From a virus, in the IMG/VR virus record IMGVR_UViG_3300031251_000035, positions 1 through 48,232 of that record: 48,232 bases of DNA; one strand, 5' to 3'. Under the pieces are notes generated by a model, which was given only the letters and a program-made list of their open reading frames with translations, ran no database searches and was not told the origin of the DNA. Made by a program: the position numbers and the translations under genes. Of the stretch, positions 1-6,188 are shown in pieces. The number at the start of each line of letters is the position of its first letter. Within the stretch, counting starts at the first letter, position 1.

Positions 1-91
1 AGCGGAGTTTGGTGTGCGAGCCGGGGACGTTGTCACAGCCGTCATCGGAGTCTTTCAACTCCTCGCACACGTCGCAGTAGAACATGCTCAT
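1..91 (-). CDS. Partial copy of small Cys-rich protein (5' part only, cut by contig end)
   Basis: The ATG is at 89-91 on the minus strand and the frame runs off the left edge of the contig. It is the same gene as the complete copy at 47908-48051 and should be counted once when the genome is circularised. It overlaps the stop of the next upstream gene by four bases (ATGA). Confidence 0.75.
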   Translation of the reverse strand, partial: MSMFYCDVCEELKDSDDGCDNVPGSHTKLR

Positions 92-246
92 TCTGGACGC
101 TCCCACGAGAACACCCGCAGGGTGGGCTTGGCGAGGGGCTGCGCCCGTGAGGCGTACTCCTGGCGGAGGGCTTCGCGGGCGAGCGCTCCCCGGAGGGCGG
201 GTGTGAGGTGAACGGTGCGGGCTGTGCGTGGTGAGGGGGTGGGCAT
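88..246 (-). CDS. Small basic hypothetical protein, 52 aa (left copy)
   Basis: The ATG at 244-246 follows an AGGAAC ribosome-binding site and the frame closes at 88-90. The product is basic, begins MPTPSPRTARTVHLTPALR, and has an Ala/Arg-rich middle compatible with a helical DNA- or RNA-binding segment. No family is recognised. It duplicates the gene at 48048-48206. The two copies differ by substitutions that change several consecutive residues near position 35 while keeping the frame open. The frame extends upstream to 402, but the shorter start has the only clear ribosome-binding site. Confidence 0.6.
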   Translation of the reverse strand: MPTPSPRTARTVHLTPALRGALAREALRQEYASRAQPLAKPTLRVFSWERPE

Positions 247-461
247 GTGAGTGTTCCTGGCGTTGCGGGGCGTTAGGCCCCCTACGCCCTCAGCCCGGCC
301 ACGCTTGCGCGCTCCGGGCGTTGGTGGGGCTTTTAACCCCAAGGGCGCATGATGGTCTCTCCCGTGTGTTCTCCAATCTAGGAAGTATCCTAGGTTCTGC
401 ACCGCCTCAGCCTCCCAACGCGGGTGCGCGGGAGGCGTTGGGGTGGGAATGGTGGGAGGCG
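247..461. other. Intergenic leader with short inverted repeats
   Basis: No convincing gene is seen on either strand. Positions 378-393 form a palindrome-like inverted repeat with arms ctagga and tcctag around four bases. Positions 413-446 can form mutually exclusive hairpins (gcctccc with gggaggc, or cccaacgc with gcgttggg). The segment lies between two minus-strand genes and could hold an attenuator or promoter. No good -35/-10 pair was identified. Confidence 0.4.
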
Positions 462-671
462 TTAGTCCTCCGGTATTTCCGCAAACTCATCACTGTCAAT
501 GATGGCCAGGGCAGATGACGTTGGAGACATGTGCATGTCCCAACACACCCTGCGGGTTAGAGAACACGTAACGTGATCCCAAGGCCACGTGGGCATGAAA
601 CGTTGTAGCTGCTGCGTGACGAGAATGTTCCACTCGCTGTGTGCGGACCAGCTTTGCTCGGAGCCGCTCAC
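462..671 (-). CDS. Hypothetical protein, 69 aa, GTG start
   Basis: The GTG at 669-671 overlaps the TGA stop of the preceding gene as GTGA, a junction used repeatedly in this phage, which is the main reason for choosing it. The product is Trp-rich in the first half and ends in an acidic stretch, DSDEFAEIPED. No family is recognised. An overlapping alternative frame (496-789) is also open, so the assignment is moderate. Confidence 0.45.
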   Translation of the reverse strand: MSGSEQSWSAHSEWNILVTQQLQRFMPTWPWDHVTCSLTRRVCWDMHMSPTSSALAIIDSDEFAEIPED

Positions 672-862
672 CCCTCCACCCCACACGCCCGGAGGAAGCG
701 TTCGCGGTTGAACGCGGGGTTGGTGGCGCGGAGCTTCGCGGCCATCTCACGCGCGAAGAGTTCGCGAATGTGTGTCGCGTCCCCTTCACTCATCGCGAAC
801 GGAAGCTCTGTGTTCGCGATGCTGTCGGCGATGAGCACAAAGTGCTGCCTCGTCATGGTCAT
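668..862 (-). CDS. Small hypothetical phage protein, 64 aa
   Basis: The product begins MTMTRQHFVLIADSIAN and is predicted to be helical. It resembles a widespread class of small early proteins with an opening of the type MTRxHF-x-LIADxI in phages of Proteobacteria (recollection, not a search). Function is unknown. Two start codons lie six bases apart (862 and 856). It is translationally coupled to the 462-671 gene. Confidence 0.7.
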   Translation of the reverse strand: MTMTRQHFVLIADSIANTELPFAMSEGDATHIRELFAREMAAKLRATNPAFNRERFLRACGVEG

Positions 863-919
863 TGTCTTGTTCCTTCAAGTGCGGCGTGCTGGCCTCATCA
901 GCGGGTGCGTGACACCCGG

Positions 920-937
920 ACGGGAGAGGGCTCCCGT
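920..937. other. Hairpin between early genes
   Basis: The arms acgggag and ctcccgt form seven pairs around a four-base loop in the gap between the genes ending at 945 and starting at 862. It is followed by only a short T run on the plus strand and none on the minus strand. A weak attenuator or RNA-processing site is more likely than a full terminator. Confidence 0.4.
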
Positions 938-944
938 TTCGGCC

Positions 945-1124
945 TTAGAATTTCAACACCTTTTCATATTGCGCAATGGCTTTTTCGGCTTCCTTAGCGG
1001 CGTCGAGAGTGGTTTGCCATGTTTTCACAGCTTTCTTGTCTCCCCGCGACAGCGCAGCGAGCAAGAAACTTTCCGTGGCTTCGACATCGGCGGTAAGTTG
1101 ATTGTGAATTTCATCAATGGTCAT
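945..1124 (-). CDS. Small helical hypothetical protein, 59 aa
   Basis: The start at 1124 (MTIDEIHNQLTADVEATES) is preceded by GGAAGGAA at good spacing. The product is almost entirely alpha-helical with an Ala/Lys/Glu-rich coiled-coil-like second half. Function is unknown. A candidate promoter lies about 50 bases upstream (1175-1202), so it may head its own transcript. Confidence 0.7.
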   Translation of the reverse strand: MTIDEIHNQLTADVEATESFLLAALSRGDKKAVKTWQTTLDAAKEAEKAIAQYEKVLKF

Positions 1125-1174
1125 TGTGCGGGTTCCTTCCCGTTGCGGCCCTGCGCCGCGTTGGTGTTGAGGTG

Positions 1175-1202
1175 AGAGTACGCCCTCATCCCTTGGTGTC
1201 AA
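1175..1202 (-). promoter_or_regulatory. Candidate sigma70-type promoter, leftward
   Basis: On the minus strand a perfect TTGACA (complement of 1197-1202) is followed after 16 bases by TACTCT (complement of 1175-1180). It lies just upstream of the 945-1124 gene. The 11-mer tgtcaaggggg that contains the -35 box recurs exactly at 47005-47015, upstream of the 46355-46927 gene. The -10 box is weak (3/6). Confidence 0.4.
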
Positions 1203-1216
1203 GGGGGTTTGTGGGA

Positions 1217-1945
1217 TTATTCCGCGTCGGGGTCCTCATCCCACATAGATTCCACGGGGGTGTCCACGATGTCCGTGATTTCCAGCTTCGGTCTCAACCC
1301 CGCTGGTTTGCGTCCGTTGGGGTCGCCATCATTCCATGACCATTCCCAATCCTTCGGCGCGGGGAGTGCGGCATTGAAGAACCAGCGGGGAGGGGTGAAG
1401 GGTTCGGGAGGAAGGCCAATGTTGCCAGGGAGCGAGCCTGTCCAAAAGAACGGATCAAGCTCCATGGCCCGCGCACGTTCAGCGTGAGTGAAGGCCGAGG
1501 GACCATGAATGGCCTTGGAATAGAACACCTCAAGCTCACTCTTATTCTTCCCAATCTCACTAAGCGGTTGCCCCGTGGCGATGTCGATGATTTCCAACTC
1601 ATCAATGAGAACATGAGCGTGTCGCAACGTCACACACCATCCTCCCTCATCCGCGAGGGGGAGGCGTTGACACACAAGGTCGTCATAAGGTCCGCGTGCG
1701 AAGCTGTCGCGGACGACAGAATGTTCCATGATCTCTCCGCGCACCTTGGCGTCCAGGCGACGCATTCGAGCGCGGAGGGAGGTGAAGGATTGTTGGAAGC
1801 TGCGGGCCTTGAGGGCGCAGGCGCTCATGGGTGTGACGGCATCAACGCGGTAATTGATGGCGATGCCGTCAGGGCTCATGAGCGCGGCGTCAGCGGCCTT
1901 GCGCACGGTCTCGTAGTTCGGGCTGTAGGATCGGGATTCGGCCAT
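1217..1945 (-). CDS. Hypothetical early protein, 242 aa
   Basis: This is a well-formed gene that fills its interval and reads as a soluble globular protein. It opens with MAESRSYSPNYETVRKAADA, has a helical basic middle (about residues 45-72), a Trp/Phe/Pro-rich section around residues 165-205, and an acidic C-terminus (WDEDPDAE). No conserved family is recognised. It is the first gene left of the AT-rich island at about 2060-2230 and probably the first gene of the next leftward transcript, so a role in early takeover or replication control is possible but unsupported. Confidence 0.75.
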   Translation of the reverse strand: MAESRSYSPNYETVRKAADAALMSPDGIAINYRVDAVTPMSACALKARSFQQSFTSLRARMRRLDAKVRGEIMEHSVVRDSFARGPYDDLVCQRLPLADEGGWCVTLRHAHVLIDELEIIDIATGQPLSEIGKNKSELEVFYSKAIHGPSAFTHAERARAMELDPFFWTGSLPGNIGLPPEPFTPPRWFFNAALPAPKDWEWSWNDGDPNGRKPAGLRPKLEITDIVDTPVESMWDEDPDAE

Positions 1946-2290
1946 GGGCGGGCTCCGCTGGGGCTGCGCCGGGCTTGTGGCGCGAGGGGAGCGGAAGCGT
2001 AGCGCAGGGCGGTAGGCGATGCAAGCCTGTGGGCGCGTAGGCTGACGCCGAGAGCGTGACGGATAGGCACCGTAGCTACCGTCACCAGTCGTGCGTCAGG
2101 GGTCCGTGTGACTGAGAAAGGGCTTTGTTCTCTAAAAGTTCTACATACACACAATATATATATAATCAAATCACGTTTTTGAGAGGGTGGGGGGGGGGGT
2201 CCAGGCCCACGACTAGTGACGGTGCCTACGGTGGGTATTCCTCACGCATCCACCACGCGCCCACAGAGCCCACACTCCTACACTCAACGC
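1946..2290. promoter_or_regulatory. AT-rich island with inverted repeats and a G11 tract; candidate origin or early control region
   Basis: No gene is seen here. Positions 2130-2180 are strikingly AT-rich, including an alternating TA run ending in TATAAT at 2161-2166, and are followed by eleven consecutive G at 2189-2199. Inverted repeats flank the island: 2078-2093 pairs with 2208-2223 (15 of 16), and 2064-2073 (taggcaccgt) pairs with 2219-2228 (10 of 10), so the two left arms compete for one right arm. In a GC-rich phage this suggests an unwinding element, replication origin or strong promoter. That role is inference. Confidence 0.5.
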
Positions 2291-2317
2291 AAAAGCCCCG
2301 CAGTCATCCCACGGGGC
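2291..2317 (-). terminator. Rho-independent terminator, leftward
   Basis: Read on the minus strand, a gccccg/cggggc stem (2312-2317 with 2295-2300, 11-base loop) is followed directly by TTTT (2291-2294). It lies 30-55 bases beyond the stop of the three-gene cluster 2347-2872 and is placed to end that transcript. Confidence 0.55.
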
Positions 2318-2346
2318 CTCGGCTCGCTGCGCTCGGGAGGAATGCG

Positions 2347-2493
2347 CTATTGCACAATCCCTCCGTAAACCCTGCAATACCTCCACCTCTCTTGGTCACA
2401 CGACCAAAAACGTACAATCCGATGCGCTGCACGGGTTCGAGGAGAAAACTCCCGCAAGCTGGCGCGCGCGGCCTTCAGTGTGTCAAAGATCAT
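2347..2493 (-). CDS. Basic Arg-rich microprotein, 48 aa
   Basis: The ATG at 2491-2493 overlaps the upstream stop as ATGA. The product begins MIFDTLKAARASLREF and is rich in Arg, Trp and Tyr towards the C-terminus, as in small nucleic-acid-binding or inhibitor proteins. No family is recognised. It is the last gene before the terminator at 2291-2317. The coupling to two upstream genes and the terminator behind it are the evidence that it is real. Confidence 0.6.
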   Translation of the reverse strand: MIFDTLKAARASLREFSPRTRAAHRIVRFWSCDQERWRYCRVYGGIVQ

Positions 2494-2591
2494 ATCGGCA
2501 ACCTCCAATGGTTTGCTGCAAGGAACATCACGACAACCGCAATGCCCCGCATTTCATTCAACACCAACGCGATGATGGCCGCGCGGCGCAT
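2490..2591 (-). CDS. Single-span membrane microprotein, 33 aa
   Basis: The start codon shares a base with the stop of the upstream gene (TGATG). The product starts MRRAAIIALVLNEMRG and contains one hydrophobic segment (roughly residues 5-27, rich in I, V, L, A, F) with two Arg at the N-terminus. A small inner-membrane peptide is likely. Function is unknown. Phage early membrane peptides of this size often modulate host membrane enzymes, but nothing here shows that. Confidence 0.6.
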   Translation of the reverse strand: MRRAAIIALVLNEMRGIAVVVMFLAANHWRLPI

Positions 2592-2872
2592 CACTCATCC
2601 TCACCGTAAGCTGAAGGAATGCGCTTGCCTGTGTGAGCACAAACTAAGTCTGCGTCTTCATAGTTGATCTCAATTCCCACAATCCGCCATTGGCTCATGT
2701 GGGACATGTCAAGCATGTCCGCGCACACTTCCCGGAACCGTTCACGTACAGCTTCAAAGCTCAAAGCCTCTGCGTCGGCTGCGATGAAATACAAGGGATA
2801 ACCGCCAAGACTTGTGTACGCGCCATTGCGCAGAGCTTGCTTCACTTCGGCGAGGGATTGGATCGCAGGCAT
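2591..2872 (-). CDS. Hypothetical early protein, 93 aa
   Basis: The ATG at 2870-2872 is preceded by a near-ideal CAGGAGG ribosome-binding site, which decides the start. The product is soluble, alpha/beta-like, and begins MPAIQSLAEVKQALRNGAY. No motif is recognised. It is the first gene of the leftward arm next to the divergent control region and heads a cluster of three coupled genes ending in a terminator, suggesting very early expression. Confidence 0.75.
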   Translation of the reverse strand: MPAIQSLAEVKQALRNGAYTSLGGYPLYFIAADAEALSFEAVRERFREVCADMLDMSHMSQWRIVGIEINYEDADLVCAHTGKRIPSAYGEDE

Positions 2873-3375
2873 GTGTGCCTCCTGTTGATGTCTGCAACCC
2901 CTAAACACCCGTTCTCTGCGCCCGTCAAGCCCTTCATAGTACGAATGTCCACCTCATTGCGAGCGTGAGAGCCCATGATTATGCGAAATCCTTTGGCCCA
3001 AACCGTGAACACCAACGAGTGCCCACCTCACCCCTTAGGACGATTTCGTGAGGTGCGCCCGAGGGGGTGGCCCCCGCCGGATACCCCCCGTCACGCGAGG
3101 GAGGAGGCCCCTCTACTATGTGCTCCCGGTTGGGCCTAAGCCATACGAGGAATGCCAACGCCGCCCGGCCTCGGGCCGACTCATTCTAGACCGCGCGCCT
3201 GCGCCCGCCCGCGCGCGTGCCACAACTGCGGCGAAGTGTCAATCCCCGGCCCGCAGCCCCATTCCGCCCTTGCGCCAACCCGCGAACTCCCCCACAGTGC
3301 CGGTTGACCTCAGGCCCTAGCCGTAATCCTGGGCCCAGCCCGCCGCTGAACCATACTACCCCAACGAGGCCCGAC
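2873..3375. promoter_or_regulatory. Divergent control region between early and late arms
   Basis: No gene could be supported in these 503 bases. The region separates leftward early genes from rightward late genes, so promoters for both should lie here. A leftward promoter candidate is listed separately. An inverted repeat (cacctcac 3024-3031, gtgaggtg 3048-3055) and a GC hairpin (gcccg/cgggc around 3164-3176) are present. One GANTC site (3178-3182) occurs, of interest because the phage encodes a GcrA-like protein. Packaging sites often lie beside terminase small-subunit genes, but no cos or pac sequence could be identified. Confidence 0.5.
2900..2928 (-). promoter_or_regulatory. Candidate leftward early promoter
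   Basis: On the minus strand TTGACG (complement of 2923-2928) is followed after 17 bases by TTTAGG (complement of 2900-2905). The predicted start lies about 20 bases before the strong ribosome-binding site of the 2591-2872 gene. The -35 is good (5/6) and the -10 is weak (3/6). Confidence 0.35.
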
Positions 3376-3465
3376 ATGGACATCGCGTTGACCTTGGGAG
3401 CGGCAGTGGCCTTTGGAGTCTCCGTGATGTTGGTGTTCTGGTGGGCCTTGGGGCCGCGCTCGTGA
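3376..3465 (+). CDS. Single-span membrane microprotein, 29 aa
   Basis: The ATG at 3376 follows a GAGG ribosome-binding site. The product is one hydrophobic helix (MDIALTLGAAVAFGVSVMLV onward, with two Trp) ending in GPRS. Its stop overlaps the terminase small-subunit start as GTGA, so the two are translationally coupled. It is the first gene of the late arm. A holin-like or membrane-anchoring role is conceivable, but the lysis genes are at the other end of the operon. Confidence 0.6.
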   Translation: MDIALTLGAAVAFGVSVMLVFWWALGPRS

Positions 3466-4103
3466 CCGACATCCCCTCCCTCACCGACGCCGAGTTCGAG
3501 GCCATCATGGCCGGGCCGCAGGGCGGGGGGTTCCCTCGTGGGGGCGGCACGCGTGCTAAAGTCCTCCCCGAAGAGTTCATGACCGAATGGGGGCCGTTGG
3601 ACGAGTCCCATCTCGCCGCCTACTCCACCCACGTCGCCACAGGAGCCTCCGTGGGCTACGAATTCACCCCACTCAAGGCCATCCGCAACACGCACCACCG
3701 CGCCGCCCAACTCCTCGCGATGGGCATGGATGAAACCAAGGTCGCCCGGCTGTGCAACTATTCCGTCACCCGCATTTCCAACCTCAAGGCCGATCCCGCC
3801 TTTGAGGAACTCCTGGCCTACTACGCCGCTGGGGTGGAGGAAGAGTTCGCCGACTTCGTCACCGTGGCCGCCAACCTCTCCATGGACTTCCTGGGCCGCC
3901 TGCAAGAGATGCTGGACGAGTCCCCCGAGAAGTTCACCCCCACTCACCTCATGGAGGCCGTGAAGCTCCTCGCCGACCGCACGGGCCACGCCCCGGTGCA
4001 GAAGACCCACAACGTCAACGTGAATGTGGACCTCGGCACCCGCCTCAAGGCCGCGCGGGAGCGGGCCAACGCCGCCCACATCCAGGCCCTCCCCGATGCG
4101 TGA
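3462..4103 (+). CDS. Terminase small subunit, 213 aa
   Basis: This should be the DNA-recognition subunit that delivers phage DNA to the large terminase. It lies immediately upstream of and overlapping the large subunit, the standard arrangement. A helix-turn-helix-like segment is visible around residues 85-125 (ETKVARLCNYSVTRISNLK), and a helical oligomerisation region follows. The GTG at 3462 is preferred over the GTG at 3441 because it overlaps the upstream stop as GTGA, as at many other junctions in this genome. Identification rests on position and the HTH rather than close family recall. Confidence 0.75.
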   Translation: MTDIPSLTDAEFEAIMAGPQGGGFPRGGGTRAKVLPEEFMTEWGPLDESHLAAYSTHVATGASVGYEFTPLKAIRNTHHRAAQLLAMGMDETKVARLCNYSVTRISNLKADPAFEELLAYYAAGVEEEFADFVTVAANLSMDFLGRLQEMLDESPEKFTPTHLMEAVKLLADRTGHAPVQKTHNVNVNVDLGTRLKAARERANAAHIQALPDA

Positions 4104-5676
4104 CGGCCCCAACTACGACGCCATTCTGCTTGAGGAACTCGCCTCCTACGCCTGCCGCCCTCGCGCGTTTGTGCGGTGGGCATTCCCCTGGGGGGAGGCG
4201 GGTTCGGAGCTCGAAAAGCGCACCGGCCCCGAGAAGTGGCAGGACGACCTTCTCGCTCACATTGAGGCCCAACTCCTCGCCGGCCTCCGCAACGAAACCC
4301 AAATCATCTCCGAGGCCCTCCAAATCGCCGTGCGCAGCGGCCACGACATCGGCAAGTCCGCCCTCGTGTGTTGGATTGCTTGGTGGGCGCTCTCCACCCG
4401 CGAGGACACCAAAGGCGTCATCACCGCCAACACCGAGAAGCAACTTCGCCTCAAGCTTTGGGCGGAGATGTCCAAATGGGGCCGCCTCTTCATCGCCCGT
4501 CAGTTCTTCAAGACCACCGCCACGAGCATTCAAGCGAGCGACCCCGACCGCGAGAAGGAGTGGCGCATCGACGCCATCCCTTGGTCCGAGGACAACCCTG
4601 AGGCCTTCGCGGGCCTCCACAACTACGGCAAGCGCGTCCTGGTCATCTTCGACGAGGCCTCCGGCATTGTGGACAAAATCTGGGAAACCATCGACGGGGT
4701 GATGAACGAGAAGGACACCGAACTCCTGTGGATCGCCACGGGGAACCCCACCCGCAACGTGGGGCGGTTCCGGGAATGCTTCACCCCCGAAGGCCAGGGC
4801 CAGTTCTGGCACACCTTCAAGGTGGACTCCCGCGAGGTTTCCTTCACTAACAAAGAGCGCATTGAGCGGGCCATCGCCCTTTGGGGTGAGGACTCCGACT
4901 ACATCAAGGTCCGTTGGCTTGGGGAGTTCCCCTCGTCCAGCGCCGCCCAACTCATCCCCTCCGACGACCTTCGCGCCGCCATGAACCGCGCCCCACAGTC
5001 CCTCTACGGTGAGGCCCTCATCATGGCCGTGGACGTGGCGCGCTACGGGGACGATGAGTCCGTCATCACCTTCCGGCGGGGCAAGGACGCCCGCACCATC
5101 CCCGCCCTCCGCTACAGAGGTCTGAACAATGTGGAGCTGGGCAACCAAGTCGCTACCCTTATGGGTGTGCATTCTCCTGATGCTGTGTTCGTTGATGGCG
5201 GCGGTGTTGGTGGTGGGGTTATTGACTTCCTCCGGCATCTCGGTCACAGCCCTGTGGAAGTACAGTTCGGGTCCGCAGCCAGTGTCCCGCTAGGGGGCGA
5301 GCGCGCCGCCAACAAGCGCGCGGAGATGTACTTGAGCTTCCGCACCTGGCTCCGTGAAGGCGGCTGCATCGAAAACTCCCAAGACCTCCTCAAGCAATTC
5401 CTCGCCATCGAATACACCCACTCCAAGGCGAAGAACATGGGGGACGCCATCGTGCTCACCCCTAAGGAGGAGATGGAGGACAGCCCTGACTGGGCCGACT
5501 CCCTCGTAATGACATTCGCCTTCCCTGTGAGCGCCAATGCCTGGAAGGGCCGCACGCAGGTCAAGGTCGAATACGACCCCCTCAGCCCCGAGCGCCTCAA
5601 CGCCTCCTGGGGCTCCAACGCCCCCGCACCGGCTTGGGCCGCCCTCCCTCAATACCAAGCCGCTGTGAGGCACTGA
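4096..5676 (+). CDS. Terminase large subunit (packaging ATPase and nuclease), 526 aa
   Basis: This is the motor that cuts concatemeric DNA and pumps it into the prohead. The ATPase domain has a Walker A-like SGHDIGKSA at residues 81-89, Walker B VLVIFDEASG at 181-190, and a coupling motif ATGNP near 214-218. The C-terminal RNase H-like nuclease shows acidic residues in AVDVARYGDD (D313) and VFVDGGG (D367), with a further WADSL near the C-terminus. Length is typical. The ATG at 4096 overlaps the small-subunit end by eight bases. The frame is open further upstream, but that part only duplicates the small-subunit coding region. Confidence 0.95.
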   Translation: MRDGPNYDAILLEELASYACRPRAFVRWAFPWGEAGSELEKRTGPEKWQDDLLAHIEAQLLAGLRNETQIISEALQIAVRSGHDIGKSALVCWIAWWALSTREDTKGVITANTEKQLRLKLWAEMSKWGRLFIARQFFKTTATSIQASDPDREKEWRIDAIPWSEDNPEAFAGLHNYGKRVLVIFDEASGIVDKIWETIDGVMNEKDTELLWIATGNPTRNVGRFRECFTPEGQGQFWHTFKVDSREVSFTNKERIERAIALWGEDSDYIKVRWLGEFPSSSAAQLIPSDDLRAAMNRAPQSLYGEALIMAVDVARYGDDESVITFRRGKDARTIPALRYRGLNNVELGNQVATLMGVHSPDAVFVDGGGVGGGVIDFLRHLGHSPVEVQFGSAASVPLGGERAANKRAEMYLSFRTWLREGGCIENSQDLLKQFLAIEYTHSKAKNMGDAIVLTPKEEMEDSPDWADSLVMTFAFPVSANAWKGRTQVKVEYDPLSPERLNASWGSNAPAPAWAALPQYQAAVRH

Positions 5677-6188
5677 TGGGCACGCTCGCCGCCATTGGCT
5701 CGACCATTGCCTCCGCCGCCACAGCATTGGGGGGAGGAGCCGCCGCTACGGGTGCGACAACTGCCGCCGCAGGGGCCACTGCTGCCGCAACTGCCGGGGC
5801 CACCGCCGCCACAACTGGTGGCGTCCTCGCTGGCCTCGGAGGCACAACCGGCGCAGCTCTCACCTCTGTCGCAGGCCTCGCCCCCACTACTGGGGCCATC
5901 GCCGGTGCTAGTGGCGTTGGAGGGAGTTCCTTCCTTGGAGGCGCTGCCTCCCTCGCAGGCAAAACCCTCCTGACCGCAGGCCTCACAGGCGTGGTGGGCA
6001 AAGCCCTCGCCCCCAAGCCTCCCAAGGCCCCTGAACCTCCCAAGCCCCCCCAACTCGGTGCGGGGCTGTTCAGCGGGGGGGCGTTGATTGGCTCCGGCGA
6101 GGGTACGGCCAACGGCACGTCCTTTGTGAACTCGGGCGGGGCCAAGGCCCTCGGCACCTCGGGTGGGGGCCGTAAAACCCTTGGCTGA
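5676..6188 (+). CDS. Ala/Gly/Thr-rich probable virion protein, 170 aa
   Basis: It starts at the TGATG junction with the large terminase. Residues 1-110 are an extremely low-complexity Ala/Gly/Thr/Ser sequence with hydrophobic faces, resembling membrane-inserting or capsid-internal peptides. Residues about 111-125 form a Lys/Pro linker (APKPPKAPEPPKPPQ), and a Gly-rich tail follows. No enzymatic motif is visible. The position between terminase and portal suggests a structural or ejected component. A membrane-active ejected protein is a reasonable guess only. Confidence 0.7.
   Translation: MGTLAAIGSTIASAATALGGGAAATGATTAAAGATAAATAGATAATTGGVLAGLGGTTGAALTSVAGLAPTTGAIAGASGVGGSSFLGGAASLAGKTLLTAGLTGVVGKALAPKPPKAPEPPKPPQLGAGLFSGGALIGSGEGTANGTSFVNSGGAKALGTSGGGRKTLG

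Larger units (their letters stand above)
1..272. repeat. Left copy of the terminal direct repeat (contig self-overlap)
   Basis: These 272 bases recur at 47961-48232 in the same orientation and register. The match is exact except for eight substitutions between positions 127 and 145. This shows that the sequence closes on itself, either as a circular assembly or as a terminally redundant/permuted genome. The repeat boundary falls inside a gene rather than at a recognisable cos or pac site, which favours an assembly overlap over a biological direct terminal repeat. Confidence 0.9.

Noticed and set aside
1-272. True T7-style direct terminal repeat
   Set aside because: A physical end repeat should be identical in an assembly and bounded by packaging signals. 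Here the copies differ at eight sites and the boundary lies inside a gene, so a circular-assembly overlap is more likely, though not proven.
496-789. 97-residue minus-strand frame overlapping the 668-862 gene
   Set aside because: It overlaps the better-supported 668-862 and 462-671 genes in another frame and lacks a ribosome-binding site.
2125-2667. 180-residue plus-strand frame over the AT-rich island
   Set aside because: It crosses a terminator, the G11 tract and three coupled minus-strand genes. It has no ribosome-binding site and an incoherent composition.
4045-5247. 400-residue open frame on the minus strand opposite the large terminase
   Set aside because: It is the antisense shadow of a clearly identified terminase gene in a high-GC genome. 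Its Gly/Val/Glu/His-rich composition is typical of such shadows, and it lacks start signals.
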